This document shows positions 28,601 through 37,327 of a stretch of 64,000 bases of DNA, piece after piece. A model generated the notes under the pieces. It was not told where the DNA came from. It did not search any database and saw nothing but the letters and a program-made list of their open reading frames with translations. Location of the stretch: the NCBI RefSeq assembly GCF_014196115.1, contig NZ_JACIDB010000004.1:62001-126000 (forward strand), given 5' to 3'. The DNA comes from Sphingomonas aquatilis (GTDB lineage Bacteria; Pseudomonadota; Alphaproteobacteria; Sphingomonadales; Sphingomonadaceae). A program made the position numbers and the translations under genes. Position 1 is the first letter of the stretch, and each line of letters begins with the position of its first letter.

Positions 28601-29697
28601 GTCACCCCGGACTCGTTCCGGGGCCCACTCCGCGGCGAGGGGATGGCTGGAGCCTCTATCGTCCCCCCTGCGGCCCGGTGGACCCCGGACCAAGTCCGGG
28701 GTGACGGGTGATTTGCGGTGCCTGTCGCGAGCCTCGCAGAGTGAAATATGGCGGCAGAGCGGTGATCGACCTGCCAAACCGCAACGTGAACTCACCGATC
28801 GATCGGCCGCATCGCTAAGAGAAGCCCCCGCCGCTCACCCCACACCCACCGTCACCCGGACTGGTTCCGGGGTCCACTCCGCGGCGAAGGGGATGGCTAA
28901 AGGCTCCATCGTTCCCCCGCGGCCCGGTGGACCCCGGAACCAGTCCGGGGTGACGGGTGATTTGCGGTGCCTGTTGCGCGTCTCGCGGAGTGAACAGGGC
29001 GGCATAGCGGCGATCGACCCGCCAAACCGGAACGTGAACTCAGCGACCGATCGGCCACATCGCTACTAGAAGGCCACGCCGCTCGCCCCACCCACACCGT
29101 CACTCCGGACTCGTTCCGGGGTCCACTCTGCGGCGAGGGGGATGGCTGGAGGCTCCATCGTTCCCCGCGGCCCGGTGGACCCCGCACCAAGTCCGGGGTG
29201 ACGGGGTATTTGCGGTGCCCGTCGCGCGTGTCGCGGAGTGAAATAGCGCGGTGGAGCGGCGATCGACTTGCCAAACCGCGATGTAAGCTCACCGAGCGAT
29301 CGGCCACATCGGCACAGGAAGACCACGCCGCTCACCTCACGCACCCCGTCACCCCGGACTTGTTCCGGGGTTCACTCGGCGGCGAGGGGGGTGGCTGGCG
29401 GCTCTATCGTTCCCCCCGCGGCCCGGTGGACCCCGGACCAAGTCCGGGGTGACGGAGTGTTTGCGGTGCCTGTCGCGCGTCTCGCGGAATGAAAGGGCAG
29501 TGGAGCGGCGATCGACCTGCCGAATCGCAACGTGAGCTCACCGACCGAGCGGCCGCATCGCTACCAGAAGACCACTCCGCTCACCCCACCCCCACCGTCA
29601 CTCGGACTGGTTCTGGGGTCCTCTCTTCGACTAGGGCAGCGGCAGGGGCTTGAGCGATCTCCGTACGGCCGGAACCAGTCCGGGGTGACGGGCACTT
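28601..29697. repeat. Tandem array of about 249-bp units with REP-like palindromes
   Basis: The whole 1.19-kb gap between valS and the MATE gene is a direct tandem array. Units begin at 28601, 28851, 29099, 29348 and 29597 (spacing 250, 248, 249, 249 bp); the fifth is a diverged partial copy of about 100 bp. Each unit starts GTCACyCCGGACT, continues GTTCCGGGGTCCACTC, runs through GGCCCGGTGGACCCCGGA and CCAGTCCGGGGTGACGG (the inverted partner), then about 140 bp containing TTTGCGGTGCCTGTCGCG and CGATCGGCCrCATCG. So each unit is an inverted pair of the same palindrome seen near 12.6, 37.2 and 44.1 kb plus a unique spacer. ORFs inside shift frame between units and look non-coding. Confidence 0.9.
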
Positions 29698-29755
29698 AGA
29701 CGCTCCGCCGCCCCCTCACTTCACGGGGCGACGACACGCGAAACAAGGACACACC

Positions 29756-31189
29756 ATGGCGAAACCGCAGCGTGACCTCACCACCGGCCCGATCGGTCGC
29801 ACGCTGCTGCTGTTCGCCCTTCCGACCCTCGGCTCCAGCGTGCTGCAATCGGTCAACGGATCGATTAACGCGATCTGGATCGGTCGCCTGCTCGGCGAGC
29901 GCGCGCTGGCGGCGACGACGAACGCCAGCCTCGTCATGTTCCTGCTCATTTCCGCGGTGTTCGGGTTCGGCATGGCCGCGACGATCCTGATCGGTCAGGC
30001 GATGGGCCGGCGCGATATCGACGGCGTGCGGCGTGTGTTCGGCACCGCTGCCGGCCTGTTTGGATTGCTCTCCGTCGTCGTCGTGGTGGCGGGCTGGTTC
30101 GCGACGCCCGCGATCCTCACCGCGCTGCGCACCCCCGCCGACGCCTATGACCTCGCGCTCGATTATCTGCGCGTCATCTTCGTCTCGATGCCGACCAGCT
30201 TCCTCTCGGTCCTGCTGTCGATGGCGTTGCGCGGGGCGGGGGATTCGGTGACGCCGCTCAAGTTCATGGCGCTGGGGTCGCTGCTCGACGTCACGCTCAA
30301 TCCCGTGCTGATCCGCGGCCTCGGCGGCGTGCCCGAACTCGGCATCGCCGGATCGGCGCTGGCGACCTGCATCGCGAACACCGTCTCGTTCCTCGCGCTT
30401 CTCGCCTATGTCTATCGGCAGGACCTCGTCGTCCGGCTGCGCGGGGCCGAATGGCGCTATCTGATCCCCGATCCCGCGCTGCTCCGGCCGATCGTGACCA
30501 AGGGCGTGCCGATGGGCCTCCAGATGCTGGTCGTGACCGCCTCGGCGCTGGCGATGATCGGCCTCATCAACAGTTACGGCACCACCACCACCGCGGCTTA
30601 TGGCGCGGCGAACCAGCTGTGGACCTATATCCAGATGCCTGCGATGGCGGTGGGCGCGGCGGTCAGCGCTATGGCGGCGCAGAATATCGGGGCAGGGCGG
30701 TGGGACCGGGTGGCGCGGGTGACGCGCGCGGGCGTGCTGATCAACCTCGCGATGACCGCCGCGCTGATCGGTGCGGTGGCGCTTGCCGATCGGACCGCGC
30801 TCGGCCTGTTCCTCGGCAGCGACGCGACGTCGATCGATCTGGCCGCACACATCAACATCGTCGGGTCGGTCAGCTTCCTGTTCTTCGGCGTGTCGATGGT
30901 GCTCGCCTCGACCGTGCGCGCGAACGGCGCCGTGGTCGGGCCGCTGGTGATCCTGGCGGTTGCGCTGTTCCCGGTCCGGCTGGGCATCGCCTATGCGCTG
31001 CAGCCGATGCTCCACGCCGACGCGATCTGGTGGAGCTTTCCCGCCGGTACGCTCGCGTCGATGGCGATGACGATCGCCTATTACCGCTATGGCAACTGGC
31101 GGAAGGGTCGCCTGATGCCCGCCGCGCATTGCGAGGAACAGGCGAAGGCAGAGGTCGAACCCGCCGCCCGGCAGATGCCGCTGGGCTGA
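29756..31189 (+). CDS. MATE family efflux transporter
   Basis: A 477-residue protein with twelve hydrophobic segments in two homologous halves. The N half opens GRTLLLFALPTLGSSVLQSVNGSINAIWIG and has GFGMAATILIGQAMGRRD (quoted in part: ILIGQAMGRRD); the second half repeats the pattern at GVPMGLQMLVVTASALAMIGLI and AVSAMAAQNIGAGRWDR. These are MATE signatures, exporting drugs or metabolites by sodium or proton antiport. The C-terminal 25 residues are soluble. No regulator gene is adjacent; the promoter must lie in the final part of the repeat array or in the 60 bp after it. Confidence 0.88.
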   Translation: MAKPQRDLTTGPIGRTLLLFALPTLGSSVLQSVNGSINAIWIGRLLGERALAATTNASLVMFLLISAVFGFGMAATILIGQAMGRRDIDGVRRVFGTAAGLFGLLSVVVVVAGWFATPAILTALRTPADAYDLALDYLRVIFVSMPTSFLSVLLSMALRGAGDSVTPLKFMALGSLLDVTLNPVLIRGLGGVPELGIAGSALATCIANTVSFLALLAYVYRQDLVVRLRGAEWRYLIPDPALLRPIVTKGVPMGLQMLVVTASALAMIGLINSYGTTTTAAYGAANQLWTYIQMPAMAVGAAVSAMAAQNIGAGRWDRVARVTRAGVLINLAMTAALIGAVALADRTALGLFLGSDATSIDLAAHINIVGSVSFLFFGVSMVLASTVRANGAVVGPLVILAVALFPVRLGIAYALQPMLHADAIWWSFPAGTLASMAMTIAYYRYGNWRKGRLMPAAHCEEQAKAEVEPAARQMPLG

Positions 31190-31210
31190 CGGGTTCGCCC
31201 GTGATGCCGC

Positions 31211-31561
31211 TTAGCCGCCGGCCTTCGCCGGTACGCCGGTCACGTCCGCGGTGCCGTCGTCGCCGATCGTGATCAGCCATGCGCCGCCATCGGTGCAGCG
31301 GACGGCCCACACCGGCTTGCCGTTGTTATCCTTCTGGCGCAGCGTGTCGGCGATGCCCTGGCACGATTGTTTGGCGTCATCGATCGCGCGGTACAGCACG
31401 CCGTTCAGCTGGCGCGGCGGCAGTGCCAGCACCTTGGCGATATAGCCGCTGCCCTGCGACGTGGCGGTGGTGTTTGCCGCGGCGGTCTCGTTCGATCCGC
31501 CCTGCGTCCCGCACCCTGCCAGCGCCATGCCCAAAACCAAGACCGGCCATCCACGCATCAT
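31211..31561 (-). CDS. Small predicted lipoprotein
   Basis: From ATG 31561 (a second ATG follows immediately) the product is 116 residues with a signal peptide and the lipobox LAGC (residues 14-17). After a Ser/Thr/Asn-rich linker the domain contains YIAKVLALPPRQLNGVLYRAI, then two Cys (SCQGIAD and VRCTDGG) that may form a disulfide. No family is recognised. The much longer open frame upstream is antisense to the neighbouring gene and is discarded. It converges on the MATE gene with 21 bp between stops. Confidence 0.75.
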   Translation of the reverse strand: MMRGWPVLVLGMALAGCGTQGGSNETAAANTTATSQGSGYIAKVLALPPRQLNGVLYRAIDDAKQSCQGIADTLRQKDNNGKPVWAVRCTDGGAWLITIGDDGTADVTGVPAKAGG

Positions 31562-31684
31562 GATCGTCCCTCGCTTGTCCGCCGCGTTCGTAGCGCGGTC
31601 GACCGTTAAACGCGATCGATACGCATCCGTTCCGGACTTATCGCCGCGGTTGAACCGTATCGCCGACGGCGGCACACGCACAGG

Positions 31685-32356
31685 ATGAACTGGCAGATAT
31701 CGGTCGAGCGCCACGGCGCAGAGGAACAGCCCGTCGTCGTGATCGACGGCTTTGCCGACGCCGCGCGCTTCCGCGACGACGCCGCCTTCCTGTCGTTCGC
31801 GCCGATCGGCCCGCATTATCCCGGCATCCGCGCGGTGGTGGCGCCGCCGATGCTGCGCGATCCCCTCGCGCGCCTCGCGCCCATCGCTGCGGAGGTGTTC
31901 GGCGCGGGCGCGCTGGAGGTGGTCGACGCATTCTATTCGATCGTCACCACGCCGCCATCGGCGCTCACCCCGATCCAGCGCCTGCCGCATTTCGACGAAG
32001 TCTCGCCGCGCCGCCTCGCGCTGCTCCATTATCTCTCGCCCGACGAATCGAGCGGCACTGCTTTCTATCGCCATCGCAGCACCGGCTTCGAATCGATCGA
32101 TGCCGCCCGCCTGCCCGCCTATCGCACCGCGCTCGACGCCGATCTCGCGGCCCATGGCCTGCCGGACGCCGCCTATATCGCGGGCGACACACCGGTGTTC
32201 GAGCGCATCGCGCTGCACCAGGGGCGCTTCAACCGCGCGATCCTCTATCGCTCCAACACGCTGCATTGTGCGCATCTGCCCGACATGCTGTCGTTCGATC
32301 CGGACCCTGAAACGGGCCGGCTGACGGTCAATAGCTTCCTGGAATTGCGCGACTAA
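31685..32356 (+). CDS. DUF6445-like protein, possible 2OG/Fe(II)-type fold
   Basis: A 223-residue soluble protein without signal peptide. It has RLPHFDEVSPRRLALLHYLS, GTAFYRHR and RAILYRSNTLHCAHLPD. The HxD pair (HFD) and the late His in LHCAHLP are spaced as in iron/2-oxoglutarate dioxygenases, though that is inference. Similar proteins (DUF6445) occur beside TonB-dependent receptors and tryptophan-halogenase-like proteins in sphingomonads, the arrangement seen here. It lies 175 bp before the receptor gene; the operator-like sequence between them suggests the receptor has its own promoter. Confidence 0.65.
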   Translation: MNWQISVERHGAEEQPVVVIDGFADAARFRDDAAFLSFAPIGPHYPGIRAVVAPPMLRDPLARLAPIAAEVFGAGALEVVDAFYSIVTTPPSALTPIQRLPHFDEVSPRRLALLHYLSPDESSGTAFYRHRSTGFESIDAARLPAYRTALDADLAAHGLPDAAYIAGDTPVFERIALHQGRFNRAILYRSNTLHCAHLPDMLSFDPDPETGRLTVNSFLELRD

Positions 32357-32408
32357 TCCGCTGTTGCGGAAAAGACACGGCGGCTGCGAGGCGCAATGCA
32401 TGCATCCG

Positions 32409-32420
32409 TGAATACGTATG
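32409..32420. promoter_or_regulatory. Operator-like site TGAATACGTATG before the TonB receptor
   Basis: TGAATACGTATG, with the palindromic core ATACGTAT, lies 111 bp before the receptor start. The identical 12-mer occurs at 38422-38433 between the LacI-family gene and the first GH13 gene. An AT-rich palindrome repeated at two promoters of one pathway in a GC-rich genome is what a LacI-type operator should look like. Confidence 0.65.
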
Positions 32421-32531
32421 TGGCCAACTTGGCACCTAATCCTCTCGCGTTCACAAGCCCGCAACACAGTCAGCCGATCGTCCGCGATGGTAGCGGGCGG
32501 GGGCATGGCATTCGTCAGGGGGAGGATTTTC

Positions 32532-35441
32532 GTGTCCCACATCGATTCCAGTTTTTCGCGTCGTGCGCTGATCGCGCTGCGCTCCAGCACCGTTGCGATC
32601 GGCAGCGTGCTGCTCGTCACCGGCGGCACCGCCTTCGCGGAGGAAGCGCCCAACCCGCAGTCGCCTACCGCCAACCCGCCCGCCGCCGCGACGGTGCAGG
32701 CGCCGGCCCCCGCTGCCGACCCGACGCCGAACCAGGCCGCCGCCGTCCAGCAGACTGCCGCCAATGCCGCCGCCGATGATGGCGACATCGTCGTCACCGG
32801 CATCCGCGCCAGCCTGGCCAACTCGGCGAAGATCAAGCGTGATTCGACGCTGATCGTCGACAGCGTCTCGGCCGAAGACGTCGGCAAGCTGCCCGACGTG
32901 TCGATCGCCGACAGCCTTGCCCGCCTGCCGGGCGTCACCGCGCAGCGCCTCGAAGGCCGCGACCAGCGCCTGTCGATCCGCGGCCTCGGCCCCGATTTCT
33001 CCACGACGCTGCTCAACGGCCGCGAACAGGTGACCGTCGGCGATAACCGCGGCGTCGAATACGATCAGTATCCGTCGGAATTCTTCCGCAACGTCAACGT
33101 CTACAAGTCGGCGAACGCCACGCTGATCGCCGCGGGCATCTCGGGCACCGTCGACCTGCGCATGCTGCGTCCGCTCGATCAGTCGCAGCGCGTCTTCGCG
33201 ATCAACGCGCGCGGCCAGATGAACGGCATCGACAATCTGAACCCGGATTCGTCGCGCTACGGCTATCGCGCCTCGGCGACGTACATCGACAAGTTCGCCG
33301 ACAACACGCTCGGCATCGCGATCGGCGTGTCGGCGACGCAGACGCCCTCGCAGGATGAACGCTACAACGCCTGGGGCTATTCGGGCAGCGGCACCGCGGC
33401 CGACCCGTACGTGCTGGGCGGCGCCAAGCCCTATGTCCAGTCGAACGAGCTGCGCCGCTATGGCGCGGTGGCGACGATCGAGTGGGCCCCGTCGGAGAAT
33501 TTCCACTCGACGTTCGACGCGCTCTATTCGCACTTCACCGAAGAACAGCGCCTGCGCGGCATCGAATTCCCGCTCGGCTTCTCGGATCCCGTCAAGAGCG
33601 GCATCACGACGAATAATGGTTTCGCCACCGCGACGACGTTCAGCAACGTCTTCGCCGTGCAGCGCAACGACTATAACAAGCGCACCGCAGAGAACCTGTC
33701 GCTCGGCTGGAACAACGATTTCAAGATCGCCGACAATCTGCACTTCAACGTCGATGCCAGCTGGAGCCGCGCGGACCGCACCGACTTCCTGCTCGAAACC
33801 AACACCGGCACCGGGTTTGCCAAGAGCGGCGTCGCCGATCGCGTGACCGTGACGCAGAATGCGAACGGCACCTACAAGATCGTGCCGACGCTGGATTACA
33901 CCAACACCAGCATCTTCAAGCTGACCGACCCGCAGGGCTGGGGCAACAACGGCACGCAGCCGGTCGTCCAGTCGGGCTTCCTCAACCAGCCGAAGTTCCG
34001 CGACGATCTGAAGTCGCTGCGCGCCGCACTGAAGGGCGACATCGACGGCAGCATCATCAAGAGCTGGGAAGTCGGCGGCAACTACAGCCGTCGTGAAAAG
34101 ACCAGCGCCTACACCTCCTACTTCCTCTGCCCGACCGGCGGCGGCACCAACTGCACCGTCGCCAGCGGCACCCCGCTGACCGCGCCGCTGCCCACCGCCG
34201 CGCTGCTCGGCACCAACATCCCGCTGACCTATCTCGGCATCCCCGCGATGCTGACCTGGGATCCGCTGTACGTTTACAACAACGCGCTGAATAAGGCGTT
34301 CGACGGCCGTCCCTCGGCGCTGGTCCGCGACAATGTCGTGACCGAGAACGTCTGGACCGGCTATGCCCAGGCGAACATCGACGGCGAACTCGGCGGCAAG
34401 TCGGTGAAGGGCGCGCTCGGCGTGCAGGTTATTCGCAGCGAACAGCGCGGCACCGGCCAGATCGCCAGCGTCAACAACGGCATCGTGACGATCGCGCCGG
34501 CCGACCAGAAGTCGACCTACACCAACGTCCTGCCCTCGGCGACCTTCTCGGTCGAGCTGATCGACAGCGGCTACGTCAAGCTGGGTGCGTCGCAGACGAT
34601 GATCCGTCCGCGCCTCGACCAGGAGCGCGTGACGCAGGATGTGTCGATCAACTTCCAGAACATCGGCTCGACGCAGCAGGGGGGACTTGCGCCCGTCTTC
34701 TCGTCGAACGGCGGCAACGTCGCATTGCGGCCCTACCAGTCGACCAACATCGATCTCTCGCTGGAGAAGTATTTCGACGGCGGTGGTTACGTGGCGCTGT
34801 CGGGTTACTTCAAGCACCTGACCGACTTCGTCGATCCGAACAACACGATCGCTTATGACTTCTCGTCGCTGCTGAACGCGCTGTCGGCGGCGGATCGGGC
34901 GAAGCTGCTGCCGGGTCAGCAGATCGGCAACGTCTCGTCTCCGGCCAACACCGGCCGCGGCGAAGTGCTGGGTGTCGAAGCCACGCTGTCGCTGCCGTTC
35001 AAGACGCTGACCAGCGCGCTCGACGGCTTCGGCATGTTCGTGACCGGCAACTACACCGACTCGCGGATCGTCTATCGCAACAACCCGACGCCGATCACGC
35101 TGCCGGGCCTCTCGGATGTCGTCGCCAGCGGCACGCTCTACTTCGAAAAGTATGGCTTCCAGGCGCGCGTCAACTATCGGTACCGGTCGGACTTCCTCGC
35201 CGAAGTCGCGGGCCTCTCGGCCTCGCCGACCTACCGCACGGCTAAGTCGGAAGGCATCCTCGACGCGCAGGTCGGATATGAATTCCAGGAGGGCTTCCTC
35301 AAGGGCTTCTCGATCCTCGCCCAGGCGAAGAACCTGACCGATCGTCCGTTCATCACCTATCAGAACAACGACGTCCGTCAGGTGATCGACTATCAGCGCT
35401 ACGGCCGCGATTATTACATCGGCATCACCTACAAGTTCTGA
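32532..35441 (+). CDS. TonB-dependent receptor, probable maltodextrin/glucan uptake
   Basis: GTG 32532 is chosen because AGGGGGAGGA stands 7 bp upstream and the resulting N terminus is a signal peptide (ALIALRSSTVAIGSVLL, cleavage near AFAEE); longer in-frame starts lack this. The mature 940-odd residues have a Pro/Ala-rich linker, the TonB box and plug (GDIVVTGIRASL, LPDVSIADSLARLPGV, RGLGPDFSTTLLNGR) and a 22-strand barrel ending YYIGITYKF. It belongs to the Xanthomonas/Caulobacter-type receptor family. Neighbouring GH13 and GH97 genes and the shared operator point to alpha-glucan oligosaccharides as cargo (inference). A terminator follows. Confidence 0.9.
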   Translation: MSHIDSSFSRRALIALRSSTVAIGSVLLVTGGTAFAEEAPNPQSPTANPPAAATVQAPAPAADPTPNQAAAVQQTAANAAADDGDIVVTGIRASLANSAKIKRDSTLIVDSVSAEDVGKLPDVSIADSLARLPGVTAQRLEGRDQRLSIRGLGPDFSTTLLNGREQVTVGDNRGVEYDQYPSEFFRNVNVYKSANATLIAAGISGTVDLRMLRPLDQSQRVFAINARGQMNGIDNLNPDSSRYGYRASATYIDKFADNTLGIAIGVSATQTPSQDERYNAWGYSGSGTAADPYVLGGAKPYVQSNELRRYGAVATIEWAPSENFHSTFDALYSHFTEEQRLRGIEFPLGFSDPVKSGITTNNGFATATTFSNVFAVQRNDYNKRTAENLSLGWNNDFKIADNLHFNVDASWSRADRTDFLLETNTGTGFAKSGVADRVTVTQNANGTYKIVPTLDYTNTSIFKLTDPQGWGNNGTQPVVQSGFLNQPKFRDDLKSLRAALKGDIDGSIIKSWEVGGNYSRREKTSAYTSYFLCPTGGGTNCTVASGTPLTAPLPTAALLGTNIPLTYLGIPAMLTWDPLYVYNNALNKAFDGRPSALVRDNVVTENVWTGYAQANIDGELGGKSVKGALGVQVIRSEQRGTGQIASVNNGIVTIAPADQKSTYTNVLPSATFSVELIDSGYVKLGASQTMIRPRLDQERVTQDVSINFQNIGSTQQGGLAPVFSSNGGNVALRPYQSTNIDLSLEKYFDGGGYVALSGYFKHLTDFVDPNNTIAYDFSSLLNALSAADRAKLLPGQQIGNVSSPANTGRGEVLGVEATLSLPFKTLTSALDGFGMFVTGNYTDSRIVYRNNPTPITLPGLSDVVASGTLYFEKYGFQARVNYRYRSDFLAEVAGLSASPTYRTAKSEGILDAQVGYEFQEGFLKGFSILAQAKNLTDRPFITYQNNDVRQVIDYQRYGRDYYIGITYKF

Positions 35442-35452
35442 TCCGGCCTATC

Positions 35453-35529
35453 CGTCATTGCGAGGGAAGCGCGGCAATCCAGAGCCGGACCAGGCGGCCC
35501 TGGATTGCTTCGCTCCGCTCGCAATGACG
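35453..35529. repeat. Palindromic element CGTCATTGCGAG...CTCGCAATGACG
   Basis: A 77-bp imperfect palindrome: outer arms CGTCATTGCGAG and CTCGCAATGACG, inner arms GCAATCCAGAGC and CCTGGATTGC. This looks like a mobile non-autonomous repeat, unrelated to the GTCACCCCGGA family. It sits directly after the receptor gene. Confidence 0.85.
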
Positions 35530-35587
35530 AACCGAGGTTGGCTTCGCGGCATCATACCCAATCCCCGTTTCCTTCCCCGGAAACCTT

Positions 35588-35619
35588 CGGGCTGTCGTCA
35601 TGTGACGGCAGCCCGTTTT
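35588..35619 (+). terminator. Intrinsic terminator between receptor and halogenase genes
   Basis: CGGGCTGTCGTCA pairs with TGACGGCAGCCCG (13 bp, one wobble) around a TG loop and is followed by TTTTC. It would end the receptor transcript 18 bp before the next start codon, so any promoter for halogenase-like gene 1 would have to lie in or before this hairpin; partial read-through is an alternative. Confidence 0.75.
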
Positions 35620-35636
35620 CTTGATAGGCCAGCAGC

Positions 35637-37151
35637 ATGGCGGACACTCCTCTCACCACGCCCATGACCACGATCGTCATCGCCGGTGGCGGCACCGCGG
35701 GCTGGATGGCCGCGGCGGCCTTCGGCGGCCTGCTCGAAAGCGGCTACCGTATCCGGCTGGTCGAATCCGAAGAGATCGGCACCGTCGGCGTCGGCGAGGC
35801 GACCATCCCGCAGATTCGCCTGTTCAACCAGGCGCTGGGGCTGGACGAGGACGCCTTTCTCCGCGCGACCGGCGGCACGTTCAAGCTCGGCATCGCTTTC
35901 GACGGCTGGCGCGAGCCCGGCCACAGCTACATGCATGCGTTCGGCGACGTCGGCCGCGACGTCGGGCTGATCGCATTCCAGCATTATTGGCTGCGTGCGC
36001 GCCAGCTCGGCCTTGCCAAGTCGCTCGACGCCTATGCCCTCAACGAGGTCGCCGCGCGCGCCGGCCGTATGCACCGCGGCGGGCCGATCACCGCGCAGAC
36101 GCTGCCGACGATGCCCTACGCCTTCCACTTCGACGCAGGGCTGTACGCCGCCTACCTGCGCCGCTTCGCCGTCAACCGCGGGGTCGAGCGCACCGAAGGC
36201 ACGATCGATCGCGTCGAACGGAACGGCGACACCGGCGACATCGCCGCTTTGGTCCTCGCCTCGGGCGAACGGGTCGTGGGCGACCTGTTCCTCGACTGCA
36301 CCGGCTTTCGCGGCCTGTTGATCGAGGGCGCGCTCGAAACGGGCTATGACGATTGGACGCACTGGTTGCCCTGCGACCGCGCCGTCGCGGTGCCCAGCGC
36401 CAACATCGACGCACCGCTGCCGTATACGCGGGCGATCGCGCGCGAGGCGGGGTGGCAATGGCGCATCCCGCTCCAGCATCGCACCGGCAACGGCTATGTC
36501 TATTGCAGCCGCTATCTCTCCGACGATGCCGCCGCCGCGGCGCTGCTGGCGAATATCGAGGGCGAGGCACAGTCAGACTCCCGCCACCTTCGCTTCGTCA
36601 CCGGCCGCCGCAAGCGTGCCTGGAACCGCAACGTCGTCGCGCTGGGCTTGGCGAGCGGCTTCCTCGAACCGCTTGAATCGACCAGCATCCACATGATCCA
36701 GTCCGCCATCGCCCGGCTGGTGAAGCTGCTCCCCGCCTTGCCGATTCCGCAAGCGCTACGCGACGAATACAACCGCCAGACCGATTTCGAGATCGAGCGC
36801 ATCCGCGACTTCCTGATCCTCCATTATTGGGCGAACGGCCGCACCGAACCCTTCTGGAAGGAACGCCGCGAGGCCGACCTACCCGACACGCTCCGCACCA
36901 AGATCGCGCTCTGGCAACAGGCCGGCACGATCACCCGCGAACATGAGGAGCTGTTCACCGAAGACGGCTGGCTGCAGGTTCTGGCGGGGCAGGGGGTGGA
37001 GGCGACCGCCTATCACCCGCTCGCCGACCAGATCGGCGTCGAGGACTTAGGCGAATATATGGAAACGCTCGAACTGCTCTACCGCCGCGAGGCACAGGCG
37101 ATGCCCCCCCACGCCGACGTCATCGCCCGCCACTGCGCCGTCCGGCCCTGA
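35637..37151 (+). CDS. Tryptophan-halogenase-like flavoprotein 1
   Basis: A 504-residue flavin-dependent halogenase-family protein; an internal ATG at 35664 would begin just before the FAD motif and is also possible. Features: FAD-binding GGGTAGW (17-23), GVGEATIPQ (51-59), the Lys expected to carry the chloramine at K83 (TFKLGIAF), the family hallmark WxWxIP at W273-P278, and E347 in LEPLESTSI, equivalent to the catalytic Glu of PrnA. All key residues are kept, so halogenation chemistry is possible; the substrate is unknown. Close relatives lie next to TonB-dependent receptors and glycan genes and may act on something other than tryptophan. The gene is on the same strand as, and follows, the receptor. 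Confidence 0.85.
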   Translation: MADTPLTTPMTTIVIAGGGTAGWMAAAAFGGLLESGYRIRLVESEEIGTVGVGEATIPQIRLFNQALGLDEDAFLRATGGTFKLGIAFDGWREPGHSYMHAFGDVGRDVGLIAFQHYWLRARQLGLAKSLDAYALNEVAARAGRMHRGGPITAQTLPTMPYAFHFDAGLYAAYLRRFAVNRGVERTEGTIDRVERNGDTGDIAALVLASGERVVGDLFLDCTGFRGLLIEGALETGYDDWTHWLPCDRAVAVPSANIDAPLPYTRAIAREAGWQWRIPLQHRTGNGYVYCSRYLSDDAAAAALLANIEGEAQSDSRHLRFVTGRRKRAWNRNVVALGLASGFLEPLESTSIHMIQSAIARLVKLLPALPIPQALRDEYNRQTDFEIERIRDFLILHYWANGRTEPFWKERREADLPDTLRTKIALWQQAGTITREHEELFTEDGWLQVLAGQGVEATAYHPLADQIGVEDLGEYMETLELLYRREAQAMPPHADVIARHCAVRP

Positions 37152-37178
37152 ACCTCCCCGTCATTTCCTTCCGCCACC

Positions 37179-37262
37179 GTCATCCCGGCCTTGAGCCGGG
37201 ATCCCGCTTCTTTTTCTGCGCCGGCCGGGAATAGCGGGACCCCGGATCAAGTCCGGGGTGAC
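37179..37262. repeat. REP-like inverted pair
   Basis: GTCATCCCGGCC... at 37179 and the inverted copy ...CCGGGGTGAC ending at 37262 form a pair of the GTCACCCCGGA family with GCGGGA/TCCCGC inner arms. It fills most of the 176-bp gap between convergent halogenase-like gene 1 and the LacI-family gene. Confidence 0.85.
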
Positions 37263-37327
37263 GAACATTAGATGTCGCCGCACCCCGTATAGGATCGTTT
37301 CGCCCAAGGCGTTCATGTTGTCTATCG

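Noticed and set aside
28897..29307. ORFs of 80-136 codons inside the tandem array
   Set aside because: They read through REP palindromes, change frame between repeat units (period 248-250, not a constant multiple of three) and lack ribosome sites.
32451..34817. A 788-codon open frame antisense to the TonB receptor gene, and similar long antisense frames at 41656-44253 and 48165-50579
   Set aside because: These are GC-rich shadow frames. The opposite strands encode well-conserved proteins (receptor, GH97, malate synthase), and the shadows have no family motifs or ribosome sites.
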